DNA of 64,000 nt from an uncultured Opitutia bacterium (GTDB lineage: Bacteria; Verrucomicrobiota; Verrucomicrobiia; Opitutales; Opitutaceae): the NCBI GenBank assembly GCA_903839035.1, contig CAIMAQ010000062.1:1-64000 (forward strand). The letters run 5' to 3'. Position 1 is the stretch's first letter, and every line of letters starts with the position of its first letter. Below are positions 45,109 through 55,714 of the stretch, piece after piece. The position numbers were made by a program, and so were the translations under genes. The notes under the pieces were generated by a model, which was given only the letters and a program-made list of their open reading frames with translations, ran no database searches and was not told the DNA's origin.

Positions 45109-46476
45109 TCACTTGTTATTTGGCACTTCCGAAAGCACCAGCTCGCCGTATAGCGTGCTCACACTTGCCCGGGTGATGTGCAGCGGCACCAGCGTCCCGA
45201 TGAGGCGGGGATCGGCGTCGAAGATGCACACGCGGTTACCACGCGTGCGCCCGGTGAACTTCCGGCCGGTCTTGTCCGGGCCTTCCACCAGCACTTCCTC
45301 GACGGTGCCCACCAACGTGGCGTTGCGGCGCTCGGAGTTCGCGCTGAGCACCGCCAGCAGGGCCTGGTTGCGGGCTTCCTTCATCTCCTCCGACACCTGA
45401 CCTTCCATCGTCGCAGCGGGCGTGCCGGTGCGGATGGAGTATTTGAAGATGTAAGCCATGTCGTAGTTGCAAACCTCGAACAGTGCGCGCGTCTCCGCGA
45501 AATCCTCGTCGGTCTCGCCCGGAAAACCCACGATCACGTCCGTCGAAAAATACATGTCGGAGCGCACCACCCGCAGGGCATCCACGATCTCCTGGTAGCG
45601 TTCGCGGGTGTACGGCCGGTTCATCGCCTTGAGGATGCGGTTGCTGCCCGACTGCATTGGCAGGTGGACATAGCCGCAGAGCTTGGGCAGCCGGCCGTAG
45701 GCCTCGACGAGGTCCTGCTTGAAACCGCGCGGATGTGGTGAGGTAAAGCGGATACGTTCGATCCCTGCGATGGCGTGCACGCGGTCGAGCAGCTGCACGA
45801 AGGGCGTCACGCCGCCGGTATGCGCGTAATCCCGCCGGCCGTAGCTGGTGACGATCTGGCCAAGCAGGGTGATTTCCTTCACGCCCTTTTCCGCGAGCGT
45901 GCGGCATTCGGCGACAATCTCGTCCATCGGCCGCGAGCGTTCGTCGCCGCGGGTCTTGGGCACGATGCAGAACGCACAGTCCATGTTGCAGCCCTGCTGG
46001 ATGGAAACGAAGGCGTTCACCTGCTTCTCGGTGAGTTCGTGATCGCGGATCGTGTTCTGCGAACCGGGCTCCTCGCCGATGTCCACGATCGTCTCGCCGA
46101 GCGGCACGCCGGCGTCGCGCGCGGCCCGGAGGTTGTCGAGGTAGTCCGGGACCTGGTGAAATTTCTGGGTGCCGACAATCAGGTCCACGTCCGGCAGTTG
46201 GTCGAGCAGCGCCATGCCGCGGTTTTGCGCCATGCAGCCGAGGATCCCGAGGACGAAGTCCGGGTTCTTCTTTTTGCGCTGCTGCACATTCCCGGCCTTG
46301 CCGATGGCCTTCTGTTCCGCGGCGTCGCGCACGGAACAGGTGTTCAGCAGCATGATGTCACAGTCGTCCTCCGCCCCGACAATGCGATAACCCCGGGCGC
46401 GCAGCATGGCCGCGACAGCCTCGCTGTCGCGTTCGTTCATCTGACACCCGTAGGTTTTGATATAGACCCGGTTCAC
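45109..46476 (-). CDS. miaB: tRNA-2-methylthio-N6-dimethylallyladenosine synthase
   Basis: Radical-SAM methylthiotransferase that modifies A37 in tRNAs reading UNN codons; 455 residues from the chosen start. N-terminal cluster cysteines are in KTYGCQMNE, LLNTCSVRD and GILGCMAQN; the radical-SAM motif is CNMDCAFCIVPKTRG; and a C-terminal TRAM domain ends the protein. The start is uncertain: GTG at 46476 opens the family N-terminus (NRVYIKTYGCQMNE), but a TTG at 46518 with a GGGGAG upstream or a TTG at 46554 is possible. Confidence 0.94.
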   Translation of the reverse strand: MNRVYIKTYGCQMNERDSEAVAAMLRARGYRIVGAEDDCDIMLLNTCSVRDAAEQKAIGKAGNVQQRKKKNPDFVLGILGCMAQNRGMALLDQLPDVDLIVGTQKFHQVPDYLDNLRAARDAGVPLGETIVDIGEEPGSQNTIRDHELTEKQVNAFVSIQQGCNMDCAFCIVPKTRGDERSRPMDEIVAECRTLAEKGVKEITLLGQIVTSYGRRDYAHTGGVTPFVQLLDRVHAIAGIERIRFTSPHPRGFKQDLVEAYGRLPKLCGYVHLPMQSGSNRILKAMNRPYTRERYQEIVDALRVVRSDMYFSTDVIVGFPGETDEDFAETRALFEVCNYDMAYIFKYSIRTGTPAATMEGQVSEEMKEARNQALLAVLSANSERRNATLVGTVEEVLVEGPDKTGRKFTGRTRGNRVCIFDADPRLIGTLVPLHITRASVSTLYGELVLSEVPNNK

Positions 46477-46583
46477 GGAGGGGGTGGTCTTGATGAAAGA
46501 CGCCTCGGGGAGGGTCAAACGGTAAACTCCCCGGGCTCGCCTGCCGCGATGCAACCTGCTGGGCTGGCGGCGGTCTTGAGGAT

Positions 46584-47534
46584 ATGAACACCCTATTTAT
46601 TTTCGTTTTCCTAACCGTCGCCACCGGGTTGGTCGCGACGGAACCGGCGCCGGATAAAATCCCTGCGCCCGCCGCGGAATCGGACGAGCTCTACGACCTG
46701 GGCAAGTCGATGTTTGACCAGTACGCCACGCCGGAGATCAAGGCGCAGTATGAGTTCCCCACGCGCGAGCGGTGGAACACGTTCGCCACCCGCCTCCAGC
46801 AGGCGCTGGACAGCAACAAGCTGGAGAATCTGGCGGCCTTTGAAGACGAAGCGAAGTCGGGCCTCACGGCGTTGCGCCTGCTCCCGGGTTACGGGGACTA
46901 CGCCGACTGGCTGTCCCAGCGCATTGATTACATCGAGGCGGCCAAACAGGCGATCCACCGCCCCGCTCCGCGGCCGCCGGGTCCGCGGACTCCACGCGGG
47001 CCACGGCCGCTGTACATTCCCTATTACGACCTCTGGCTGGAGCGCATTCGCAACCGGCCCCAGCCGGCGCGGGCGGAGGAATTGATGCCGATCATGCGCG
47101 CGGCGTTTAAAGCGGAAGGCGTTCCGCCCGAACTGGCCTGGCTCGCCGAGGTGGAATCAACCCTGGATCCCGCCGCCCGCAGCCCCTCCGGGGCCAAGGG
47201 GCTGTTTCAATTCATGCCCGAGACAGCGAAGGCGATGGGATTAAGCACGTTTCTGCCCGACGAGCGCGCGAATGCGGAAAAATCCGCCCGCGCCGCGGCG
47301 CGCTACCTTGGCCAGCTGCACGGAAAATTCGGCGACTGGCCCCTCGCCTTCGCCGCCTACAATGCCGGCGAGGGCCGCGTGCGACGCCTGCTGGCCGCCC
47401 GTTCGGCGAAGACGTTTGCCGACATCTCCGCCGTGCTCTCGGCGGAAACCCGCATGTACGTACCCAAGGTCTGCGCGACGATTGCGGTGCGCACCGGGGT
47501 AACGCCGGATAAAATCGCCGGTCCGCGGAGCTAA
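46584..47534 (+). CDS. Secreted lytic transglycosylase (SLT domain)
   Basis: Exported murein lytic enzyme, 316 residues. A signal peptide (about 1-18) precedes a helical N-terminal region and an SLT domain at about 180-300. The catalytic glutamate is in LAEVESTLDPAARSPSGAKG, followed by LFQFMPETAKAMGL and AFAAYNAGEGRVRRLL, all hallmarks of MltD/Slt-type enzymes. No LysM repeat is present, unlike MltD. It is divergent from miaB across a gap of about 107 bases. Confidence 0.9.
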   Translation: MNTLFIFVFLTVATGLVATEPAPDKIPAPAAESDELYDLGKSMFDQYATPEIKAQYEFPTRERWNTFATRLQQALDSNKLENLAAFEDEAKSGLTALRLLPGYGDYADWLSQRIDYIEAAKQAIHRPAPRPPGPRTPRGPRPLYIPYYDLWLERIRNRPQPARAEELMPIMRAAFKAEGVPPELAWLAEVESTLDPAARSPSGAKGLFQFMPETAKAMGLSTFLPDERANAEKSARAAARYLGQLHGKFGDWPLAFAAYNAGEGRVRRLLAARSAKTFADISAVLSAETRMYVPKVCATIAVRTGVTPDKIAGPRS

Positions 47535-47661
47535 TTTCCACCCACGCCCCTTGGATTAGGCGGGCTTTAATTTGGCAAAAAAACCTATTTTTTACGGTTA
47601 ATGGGGTGCGATTGTGTGATTTAGCGTCGCCAGCGGTCGGCCTCGCGGTTTGCTCGGGCGC

Positions 47662-49047
47662 ATGGGATTTTTCGACCGGTTCTCAGGCAAGAAACCAGCC
47701 GCGGAGTCTGCCGCCGTTACGCCTGCCGCCATGGCGGAGTCGGCGACAGCGGGCGGGAGTCCGGTTTTGACCCAATTGATCGAGGCCCGGCAGAAGCTGG
47801 AGGCGAAGGATTGGCCGGCCGCCCTCGCGCTTTACGAGGAAGTGCTGGTGCTTGCGGGTGAGCGCGCCGATGTGCTGGTGACGATTTCGGCCGACCTCGG
47901 GGTCAATGGCTACGTGAAGGAAATCATCGAGCTCGTGGCCCCGCGCTACGATGCCGCCCGCCACGGTCCCGCGACCGGGCTGAATGTCCTCCAGGCCTAC
48001 CTCGCATTGCGCAACGCCGAGGCGGCGCAGCACGTGCTCGACATCCTGTTCGCCCTACAGCGGCCCGAGTTGGAGGAGAGGCTCCACGGTTTTTCCAACG
48101 CGATCGCCGAGCTTATCCAGCAGGATTGGCCGCCGCTCGATGGCGCCGGCGGACCCGCGGCCGTCGCCGAACCGGCAAAGGTCCACCTGGTGAGCATCAG
48201 CAAGCCGATCTGGTTCTACGGCCTCGAGCCGCTGGCCGCGCAGATCCTGCCGCCCAAGGCCGGCAAGCTGCGGCGCGTGGCGTTTACCCAACTCTCGCTG
48301 CCGGGGGTCACGGACATCGCGGAGCTGTCGCAAAAACCCGAGGACGACCTGGGCCGGCTGACGCGGGCGATTCCGCTGTGGCTGGCAGAGACGTTTTATT
48401 TTTCCCCGCACTATCTGCCCTTCGCGGCGGTGGGGGTGTTTGGCCAGAAGCATTACGCGCTGATGGCCCCGGAGTGGACGGTGGAGAACATCACCCAGCT
48501 CGTGAACACGACTGAGGGTGGGCTTGATTACGTTTTCACCGGCGCGCTGCGCCAGACTGGTGGTGAGTACGAGCTGCAGCTGCGCGTCTGGGAGGTCAAA
48601 AAGATGAAGGAGAGAAAGCTCTTCACGGTGCGCTGGAACGCCGGCACTGCCGACTCCGAGCTCACGCAACTGCACGAGCAGGTCCGGATTTTCATGGAGT
48701 GGTCGCCGGAAAAGACCGGCATCACCTACGCGCCCAACGGCCGGCCTAGCGTCTGGCTCAACACGCTCGGGGTGTCGCTCTCGCTCTTTTTCGCCGGCAA
48801 GGGACTCCTCCCCAAGGAGCAGCTCGTGCTGACCGATGCCATCGTTGACGGCGCCGCCGAGCAGGCGGCGCTTGGCGAGTCGGCCTCGCTGGCGTGGCTG
48901 GTCCTGAAGCATGCCGGCACCCAGCAGGGGCTGATCGGTGCCCTGGCTGAGGTTTACATCCGCCCCACCCCGGTGGTGAAGGCAGCGCAGCAGTTGCTGG
49001 CCGTCACCGGGGTTTCGCCCGACCGGCGCAGTGAATACCGGGGCTAA
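47662..49047 (+). CDS. Conserved-looking hypothetical protein, TPR-like N-terminus
   Basis: A 461-residue soluble protein starting at ATG 47662 (MGFFDRFSGKKP). Residues about 35-150 are helical with a tetratricopeptide-like rhythm (EARQKLEAKDWPAALALYEE, LNVLQAYLALRNAEAAQHVL). The rest mixes strands and helices (ISKPIWFYGLEPLAAQILPP, WLNTLGVSLSLFFAGKGLLP). No signal peptide or membrane segment. I do not recognise the family. It lies upstream of DAHP synthase on the same strand after a 127-base AT-richer gap. Confidence 0.7.
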   Translation: MGFFDRFSGKKPAAESAAVTPAAMAESATAGGSPVLTQLIEARQKLEAKDWPAALALYEEVLVLAGERADVLVTISADLGVNGYVKEIIELVAPRYDAARHGPATGLNVLQAYLALRNAEAAQHVLDILFALQRPELEERLHGFSNAIAELIQQDWPPLDGAGGPAAVAEPAKVHLVSISKPIWFYGLEPLAAQILPPKAGKLRRVAFTQLSLPGVTDIAELSQKPEDDLGRLTRAIPLWLAETFYFSPHYLPFAAVGVFGQKHYALMAPEWTVENITQLVNTTEGGLDYVFTGALRQTGGEYELQLRVWEVKKMKERKLFTVRWNAGTADSELTQLHEQVRIFMEWSPEKTGITYAPNGRPSVWLNTLGVSLSLFFAGKGLLPKEQLVLTDAIVDGAAEQAALGESASLAWLVLKHAGTQQGLIGALAEVYIRPTPVVKAAQQLLAVTGVSPDRRSEYRG

Positions 49048-49123
49048 ACCCCGACCGCCGCCAAATTGACGCGCGGAAAAGGTGGCGGCGGGCCGGGCGT
49101 TTGCTACGCTCTTCCCTCCTTTC

Positions 49124-50185
49124 ATGCACCCGTCCACCGCCGACCTGCGCATCCGTGCGACCAAGCCGCTCATGGCTCCCGCTTTGCTCGAGGAGGAGCT
49201 GCCGGTTGATGATGTCCGCGCCGCGCTGATCGCCCGCACCCGCCGTGAGATCGAGGCGATCCTCACCGGCACGGACGACCGGTTGCTCGTGGTGGTGGGG
49301 CCCTGCTCGATCCATGACACCGCGGCGGCCGTGGAGTACGCCCAGCGGCTGCACGAAGCGGCGCCCGCGTACGCGGGTGAGCTTCTGCTCGTGATGCGGG
49401 TGTATTTCGAAAAGCCGCGCACGGTTCTCGGCTGGAAGGGACTCATCAACGACCCATTCCTCGATGGCAGCTTCCAGATCAACGCCGGTCTGCGGCTGGC
49501 GCGGAAACTGATGATCGATGTCACCGGACTTGGGCTGCCGGTGGCGACGGAGTTCTTAGACACCACCCTCGGCCAGTATTACGCCGACCTCGTCTCCTGG
49601 GGCGCGATCGGCGCGCGCACGGTGGAGAGCCAGGTGCACCGCGAGCTGGCGTCGGGGCTGTCCATGCCGGTGGGATTCAAAAACCGCACCGACGGCGACC
49701 TGCAGGTGGCGGTGGATGCGATCCGCTCGGCGCGTCACCCGCACTGGTTCCCCTCCCTCACCCGCGAAGGCGCGCCGGCCGTCATGGGCACGGTGGGTAA
49801 TCCCAGCGGCCACTTGGTGCTGCGCGGAGGGAGCACAGGACCCAACTATTTTGCCGCCAACATCCAGACCGCGACCGGGCTGCTGACGAAAAACCAGCTG
49901 CCGCCGTACCTCATGGTGGACTTCAGTCATGCGAACAGCGTGAAGAACCCGGACAAGCAAACGGACGTGGCGGCGGACATTGCCGGGCAGATTTCGGCCG
50001 GAGAAAAGGCGATCGCGGCGGTCATGATCGAAAGCAACCTCCTCGGTGGCACGCAGGACTACCAGGCGAAGCCGCTGATCTATGGCCGCAGCATCACCGA
50101 CGGCTGTCTCGGGTGGGAAAAAACCCTGCCGGTCTTTGCCCAGCTGGCGGAGGCGGTGAAGAAGCGGCGAAAAAAGAAGACCTGA
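49124..50185 (+). CDS. aroG: 3-deoxy-7-phosphoheptulonate (DAHP) synthase, class I
   Basis: First enzyme of the shikimate pathway, joining phosphoenolpyruvate and erythrose 4-phosphate; 353 residues, typical of the AroF/G/H type. Seen: LLVVVGPCSIHDTAAAVEYA, MRVYFEKPRTVLGWKGLIND, GARTVESQVHRELASGLSMP, GFKNRTDGDL and MVDFSHANS (metal and PEP ligands). The ATG at 49124 starts the conserved part. Feedback specificity (Phe, Tyr or Trp) cannot be read reliably. Confidence 0.95.
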   Translation: MHPSTADLRIRATKPLMAPALLEEELPVDDVRAALIARTRREIEAILTGTDDRLLVVVGPCSIHDTAAAVEYAQRLHEAAPAYAGELLLVMRVYFEKPRTVLGWKGLINDPFLDGSFQINAGLRLARKLMIDVTGLGLPVATEFLDTTLGQYYADLVSWGAIGARTVESQVHRELASGLSMPVGFKNRTDGDLQVAVDAIRSARHPHWFPSLTREGAPAVMGTVGNPSGHLVLRGGSTGPNYFAANIQTATGLLTKNQLPPYLMVDFSHANSVKNPDKQTDVAADIAGQISAGEKAIAAVMIESNLLGGTQDYQAKPLIYGRSITDGCLGWEKTLPVFAQLAEAVKKRRKKKT

Positions 50186-50210
50186 ACGCCGGGACGAGAG
50201 GGCGGGTGGT

Positions 50211-50672
50211 TCACCCCACCCGCTGCCACTTCAGCGTCCGGGTGACGGGTTCGCCCGCAACGGTCGCGGTCAAGAGGCGGAGCGTGAGGATGTCGCGGTC
50301 GAAGCGGATCTGGCGCTGATAGGTCTGTCCGACGTTTTCCTGCGACAGCGCCGCGAGGATCAAGATGGAGGCGATTCCTGACGACTCATCGACCACATAG
50401 GTTCCGAAGTAGCCGTCGTAGCCGCCGCGGGCCTGGCTGTTGTTAGGCAGGGCGCTGACGGCGTCCTCCACCAGGGCGGTAGAGCGGTCGCGCTTCATGA
50501 ACTGGGCGGCGAAATTCCCCGCAGAGTCAAAGTAGAGTAAAGCGATGGGATCGGAGCCCAACGATGGCTCCAGGCGGCGTTCGCCCGCGGCGTTGTAGTC
50601 CTCGCGTGAGCGCAATGACCACGTGCCAATGAGTTTTTCCGCGAGGGAGCCGGGGGTGGCAGGGATTTTCAT
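50211..50672 (-). CDS. Lipocalin-like domain protein
   Basis: A 153-residue protein resembling the small lipocalin-like family (LIGTWSLRSREDYNAAGERR, PIALLYFDSAGNFAAQFMKR, then DGYFGTYVVDESSG). A beta-barrel binding a small hydrophobic ligand is typical of the fold. No signal peptide. The start ATG at 50672 is the family-like start, and the frame runs on above it into the rlmN end. It converges on DAHP synthase with 25 bases between stops. Confidence 0.75.
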   Translation of the reverse strand: MKIPATPGSLAEKLIGTWSLRSREDYNAAGERRLEPSLGSDPIALLYFDSAGNFAAQFMKRDRSTALVEDAVSALPNNSQARGGYDGYFGTYVVDESSGIASILILAALSQENVGQTYQRQIRFDRDILTLRLLTATVAGEPVTRTLKWQRVG

Positions 50673-50691
50673 GGGGAAAGCTAAAGCGGGA

Positions 50692-51825
<1,134 letters not shown>

Positions 51826-52140
51826 CCCGCGGACATAGGCGTTGCGGGCGGAAATGACAGTTTTTTCCGGCAGGGCGGCCCGCGAATCACGCGAATGGAC
51901 GCGAATTATTCCAGACCCGATACTTTGACTGCAAAAAGGCACATAGTCTCCACAGCTTCGTGTCAGCTCTTCCGCGAGCCCATAGGCCCGAGGGAGACAA
52001 TGCGGCCGGCCGGGAATCCTTGCGCTTTTGAGGCCAGACTTCGGAGTTTTGTTCGCGCCCATTCGCGTGATTCGCGGGAAACCTCAGAAAAATTACGGCT
52101 GGCTGATTGCTTACGGATACTGGAAGGCTTTGTTCATCTC
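51826..52140. other. Non-coding gap between rlmN and the aldo/keto reductase gene
   Basis: A 315-base stretch holding a 200-base inverted-repeat element (51879-52078) and the start regions of two divergent genes. Frames run open through it on both strands but show no protein-like sequence. No clear promoter motif is visible. Confidence 0.6.
51879..52078. repeat. MITE-like element with 27-base terminal inverted repeats
   Basis: Arms 51879-51905 and 52052-52078 are reverse complements at 26 of 27 bases, separated by 146 bases. Each arm is built of 9-10-base units containing GCGAAT (or ATTCGC). No transposase-like frame is inside. Similar ATTCGCG-type repeats are, to my knowledge, common in Verrucomicrobiota genomes. 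Confidence 0.75.
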
Positions 52141-53118
52141 ATGCACTACCGCGCCCTCGGCTCCAGCGATGTGAAGGTTTCGGAGGTCAGCCTCGGCTGC
52201 TGGACGATGGGCGGGCTCAACTGGGTCAACGGCACGCCCAACGGTTGGGCCAATGTGAACGAGGATGAGATCACCACGGCGATCAAACGGGCGGTGGATG
52301 CGGGCGTGAACCACTTCGACAACGCCGATGTTTACGGCAACGGGAAGGCCGAGCTCATGCTGGCGCGGGCGCTAAAGCGGCTCGGGCTCAAGTCCACGGA
52401 GTTCGTCATCGCGACCAAGGTCGGACACTTTCCCGGCACCGCCGCCCAGGCCTACGACCCTCTTCACATCCGCCATCAGTGCGAGCAGTCGCTGCAAAAC
52501 CTGCGGCGCGACTACATTGACCTCTACTACCTGCATCACGGCGACTTCGGGCCAAAAGGCGAGTGGCTGCAGGGAGCGGCGGACACGCTCAACGCCCTTG
52601 TGCGCGAGGGGAAGATCCGGCTGAAAGGCCAGAGCGCGTACAGCGAGGAGCATTTTGTGCGCGCGGTGCCGGTCGTGAAACCTGCGGTGCTGCAGTCGTG
52701 GGCCAATGCGCTCGCGCGCGATTTCATCAAGCCGGGCGGCGTGGTGCCGAAGCTTCTCGCCGAGCACAAGATGTCCTATGTCGCATTCAGCCCGCTCGCG
52801 CAGGGACTGTTGCTCGACAAGTTTGATCCGGCCAAGCCGCCGGAGTTTGAGGAGGGCGATCATCGCAAAAAGAGCGGCCGGTTCACCACGGAGAAACTCC
52901 TCGCGCTGAAACCCAAGCTCACCCAGCTCAAGGCGCGCTTTGGATCCACGACCGAGGATTTGTCCGCGGTGGCGCAGCGTTACCTGCTTAATCAACCCAA
53001 CCTGGCCTGCGTGATCCCGGGCTTCCGCAATGAGCGCCAGGTGGTTTGCAACCTTGCGGCGGTCAATCGCGAGCTGAGCGCGGCCGACATGGCGTTCATC
53101 GAGCAAACGCTGGGCTGA
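52141..53118 (+). CDS. Aldo/keto reductase
   Basis: Cytoplasmic NADPH-dependent oxidoreductase, 325 residues, TIM-barrel fold. Catalytic residues are visible: Asp and Tyr in FDNADVYGNGKAE, Lys in IATKVGHFPG, His in YYLHHGD. The start ATG at 52141 gives MHYRALGSSDVKVSEVSLGC, the family opening; the open frame upstream is repeat DNA and an rlmN shadow. The substrate is unknown. It ends seven bases before the next gene, so the two may form an operon. Confidence 0.92.
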   Translation: MHYRALGSSDVKVSEVSLGCWTMGGLNWVNGTPNGWANVNEDEITTAIKRAVDAGVNHFDNADVYGNGKAELMLARALKRLGLKSTEFVIATKVGHFPGTAAQAYDPLHIRHQCEQSLQNLRRDYIDLYYLHHGDFGPKGEWLQGAADTLNALVREGKIRLKGQSAYSEEHFVRAVPVVKPAVLQSWANALARDFIKPGGVVPKLLAEHKMSYVAFSPLAQGLLLDKFDPAKPPEFEEGDHRKKSGRFTTEKLLALKPKLTQLKARFGSTTEDLSAVAQRYLLNQPNLACVIPGFRNERQVVCNLAAVNRELSAADMAFIEQTLG

Positions 53119-53125
53119 TTCTCCT

Positions 53126-54100
53126 ATGAATACCGCCCGCCCCCGCCGCCCGCTCAATCCCCTGGAGGATCCTGCGCGGGCTTTCGAGCAGACCAAGCGG
53201 ATCATCATCGCCGGCGGCGCGGGCTTCCTGGGCCGGGCGCTCGCGCAAAACCTGGTCCAGCAAGGCCGCGAAGTGGTCATTCTTTCCCGCCGTCCGGCCC
53301 CGGCCCGCGGGCCGATCCGAACCGTGGTCTGGGATGGCAAGACGGTTGGCGAATGGGCCCGGGAACTCGACGGCGCCGAGGCGGTGGTGAACCTCACGGG
53401 ACGCAGCGTGGCCTGCATTTACACGCCGGAAAACAAGCGCGAGATCATCTCGTCGCGCGTCGATTCCGTCCGCGCCATCGCCGCCGCCTGCCAGCGCTGT
53501 GCGGTGCCCCCGCCAGTGATCGTGCAGGCGGCTTCCCTGGCCATTTACGGCGATCCCGGCGACCGCATCTGTGACGAACAGTCGCCGCATGGCACCGGTT
53601 TTTCGGTGGACGTATGCGAGGCGTGGGAAGAGGCGTTTTTTGCCGAACCTGGCGGTCCGCGTCGGGTGGCTCTGCGCATCGGTTTTGTCCTTGGGCGTGA
53701 CGGCGGGGCGCTCGAGCAGCTGGCTAAACTGGTGCGCTGGTATGTCGGCGGCGCGGCCGGCAACGGCCGGCAATACATCAGCTGGGTCCATATTGATGAT
53801 TTTTGCACCATGGTCTGCTGGTCGATTGCCAATCCCGCGGCGCAGGGGGCCTACAATGCCACCGGGCCGAATCCTGCGACCAACGCCGAGTTCATGCGCC
53901 TGCTGCGCAAAACCCTGCAACGGCCCTGGAGTCCGCCGACGCCGGCGTGGGCGGTGAAGCTGGGCGCGCGCTTCATCATGGGCGCCGACGCAAGCCTCGC
54001 CCTCACCGGCCGGCGCTGCGTGCCCAAGAAATTCACAGACGAGGGTTTTCAGGCCCGGCACACGGACCTCGCGGTCGCGTTCTGGGAACTGCTGCGGTGA
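53126..54100 (+). CDS. TIGR01777-family NAD(P)-dependent epimerase-like protein
   Basis: A 324-residue extended short-chain dehydrogenase-like protein. The Rossmann motif is IIIAGGAGFLGRALAQNLV; the family segments AVVNLTGRSVAC, YTPENKREIISSRVDSV, ASLAIYGD and the C-terminal DUF1731-type KLGARFIMGADASLALTGRR are present. Members are linked to cell-division or envelope sites in some bacteria, but the reaction is unknown. The N-terminal 20 residues are an extra leader. It follows the aldo/keto reductase by seven bases. Confidence 0.88.
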   Translation: MNTARPRRPLNPLEDPARAFEQTKRIIIAGGAGFLGRALAQNLVQQGREVVILSRRPAPARGPIRTVVWDGKTVGEWARELDGAEAVVNLTGRSVACIYTPENKREIISSRVDSVRAIAAACQRCAVPPPVIVQAASLAIYGDPGDRICDEQSPHGTGFSVDVCEAWEEAFFAEPGGPRRVALRIGFVLGRDGGALEQLAKLVRWYVGGAAGNGRQYISWVHIDDFCTMVCWSIANPAAQGAYNATGPNPATNAEFMRLLRKTLQRPWSPPTPAWAVKLGARFIMGADASLALTGRRCVPKKFTDEGFQARHTDLAVAFWELLR

Positions 54101-54211
54101 AAGGCGGTCGTCAGTGTCCCCACCGACGCTGATCGCCGATGGGACATCGGTGACCACCCATGGGCTGCAATGGCAGGGCGGGACCGCTGGGCCTGCCCTA
54201 CCCCGGCCTCG

Positions 54212-55582
54212 TCAGAAGAACGTGTAGTATTGTCCCTCGGTCATCCGGGAGATGAGCAGCGCTAGCTCCATCGCGTGGTAGTCGCCCCACATGGATGACT
54301 CGCCGCAGGGGACCTTCTGGCCCTTCGGAATGTAATCCCAGCCGTTCGGGCGGTGGTAGACGCTGTGCAGCAGCAGGCCCTGGTGCTTCGGATTGGTTGA
54401 GAGGTACGGCTCGGCGAAGAGCGTGTTCGCGACGGTCAGGCCGGCCTGCAGGTATTTCTTGCCCGCGGCTTTGTCGCCGTGCGCCGCCAGCCAGTTGCCG
54501 AGGCGGATGAAGCCCTGGGCCGCGATCGCGGCGGCGGAGCTGTCCACCGGCTCATGGCGGTTGAACGGATCGGCGGCGCGGGCCTGGTAGTTGCCGAGTT
54601 CGTGGGTGTTGAGCGCGCCGGTGTCCCAGTACGGGATGCCATCCTTCGCCGCATAACCATCGATGTAGTAATCGCTCGTGGCGCGGGCGGTCTTGACGAA
54701 CAGGTCGGTCACCGCGCGGCGGCCGCCGGCGGCGTCGAGGCTGGAGCCGCTCACGGTGTCGAGGAACTCCAACTGTTCGGCGTAGCCGCAGATGATCCAG
54801 GCGGCGCCGCGCGTCCACGTTGTGAATGGCGAGAAGCCCTGCTGGCTCGACGGGCAGCGGTAGTTGCCGTCGTTGCGGTTGAAGATGGACTCGTGCGCCA
54901 CGCGGCCGCGCACATCGTAGCTGTCGCGGCCCTCGCCGAAGTAGACATTGAAGCGGGCGGTGGTCTTGGCGTGGTCGAGCGCGCGGTGGAGCAGGTTGGT
55001 GGGCTTGTCGCCTTCACCCATCAGCACGTGTCCGAGCTGGTGCGCGACGACGAGCGAGCGCATGGAGCGGATGGTGTCGGCGAAGAGTGAGTGCGGGCCG
55101 TTGAAGGAGTAGACATAGCCCGGGCCGTAGGCGGTGGTCGAAAAACGCGCGGCCTGCACGGCGCCGGACACCTTGAGCGCGAGCTCGGTGTAGTTGAGCT
55201 CGTCCTGGTTGAAGGGAATCTTCCCCTCGAGCATCAGGCGGCGCTGGTTGCCGTAGGTGGAGACGTTGTTGAAGCCGTGGTCGTGCACGCCGATGTGCGA
55301 GACGTGCGACGCCATGTATTTGACCGTCTTGGCCTTCGCCAGGGCCAGCGACTTCTCGTCGCCGGTGGCGTCAAAGTGCAGGAACGCCAGGCCGAACTGG
55401 AAGCCCTGGGTCCACTCCGTCCAGCCACGCGAGGTGTACTGGCCCTTCACGGTGAAGACGGGCGTGCCCTTGGCGGGATCCCAGGCCGCGTTCAGCGCGG
55501 TGATTTTCTGGCCCGCGAGTTCAAACACGCGGGAAACCTTCTTTTGGAGCCGGGCCGGAGTGAGCGTGGCGTCGATTTTCAT
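54212..55582 (-). CDS. GH88-family unsaturated glucuronyl hydrolase-like protein
   Basis: A 456-residue (alpha/alpha)6-barrel hydrolase, family known to remove unsaturated uronic acids from oligosaccharides left by polysaccharide lyases. Seen: GVHDHGFNNVSTYGNQRRL (catalytic-Asp region), FNRNDGNYRCPSSQQGFSPF, TWTRGAAWIICGYAEQLEFL and GIPYWDTGALNTHELGNYQ. No signal peptide. The ATG at 55582 opens the enzyme; the open frame continues to 56311 only as the antisense of marC. No lyase gene is nearby. Confidence 0.85.
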   Translation of the reverse strand: MKIDATLTPARLQKKVSRVFELAGQKITALNAAWDPAKGTPVFTVKGQYTSRGWTEWTQGFQFGLAFLHFDATGDEKSLALAKAKTVKYMASHVSHIGVHDHGFNNVSTYGNQRRLMLEGKIPFNQDELNYTELALKVSGAVQAARFSTTAYGPGYVYSFNGPHSLFADTIRSMRSLVVAHQLGHVLMGEGDKPTNLLHRALDHAKTTARFNVYFGEGRDSYDVRGRVAHESIFNRNDGNYRCPSSQQGFSPFTTWTRGAAWIICGYAEQLEFLDTVSGSSLDAAGGRRAVTDLFVKTARATSDYYIDGYAAKDGIPYWDTGALNTHELGNYQARAADPFNRHEPVDSSAAAIAAQGFIRLGNWLAAHGDKAAGKKYLQAGLTVANTLFAEPYLSTNPKHQGLLLHSVYHRPNGWDYIPKGQKVPCGESSMWGDYHAMELALLISRMTEGQYYTFF

Positions 55583-55714
55583 GGGATGATCGCCGCGACG
55601 TTGCCGCCTTCGCCGGGGCAAAACAAGGGCGAAGTCCCTGCCCGCCGAAGCCTTGGCGACGGCGGCAGGCCCTCCCGGGCTTGCGCCAGGCGCGTCCATC
55701 GGGGAGAGTGGGCC

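Noticed and set aside
50198-50222. Hairpin at the end of DAHP synthase (GCGGGTGG / CCACCCGC) as a terminator
   Set aside because: The stem is plausible but no T tract follows on either strand, and it overlaps the end of the lipocalin-like gene.
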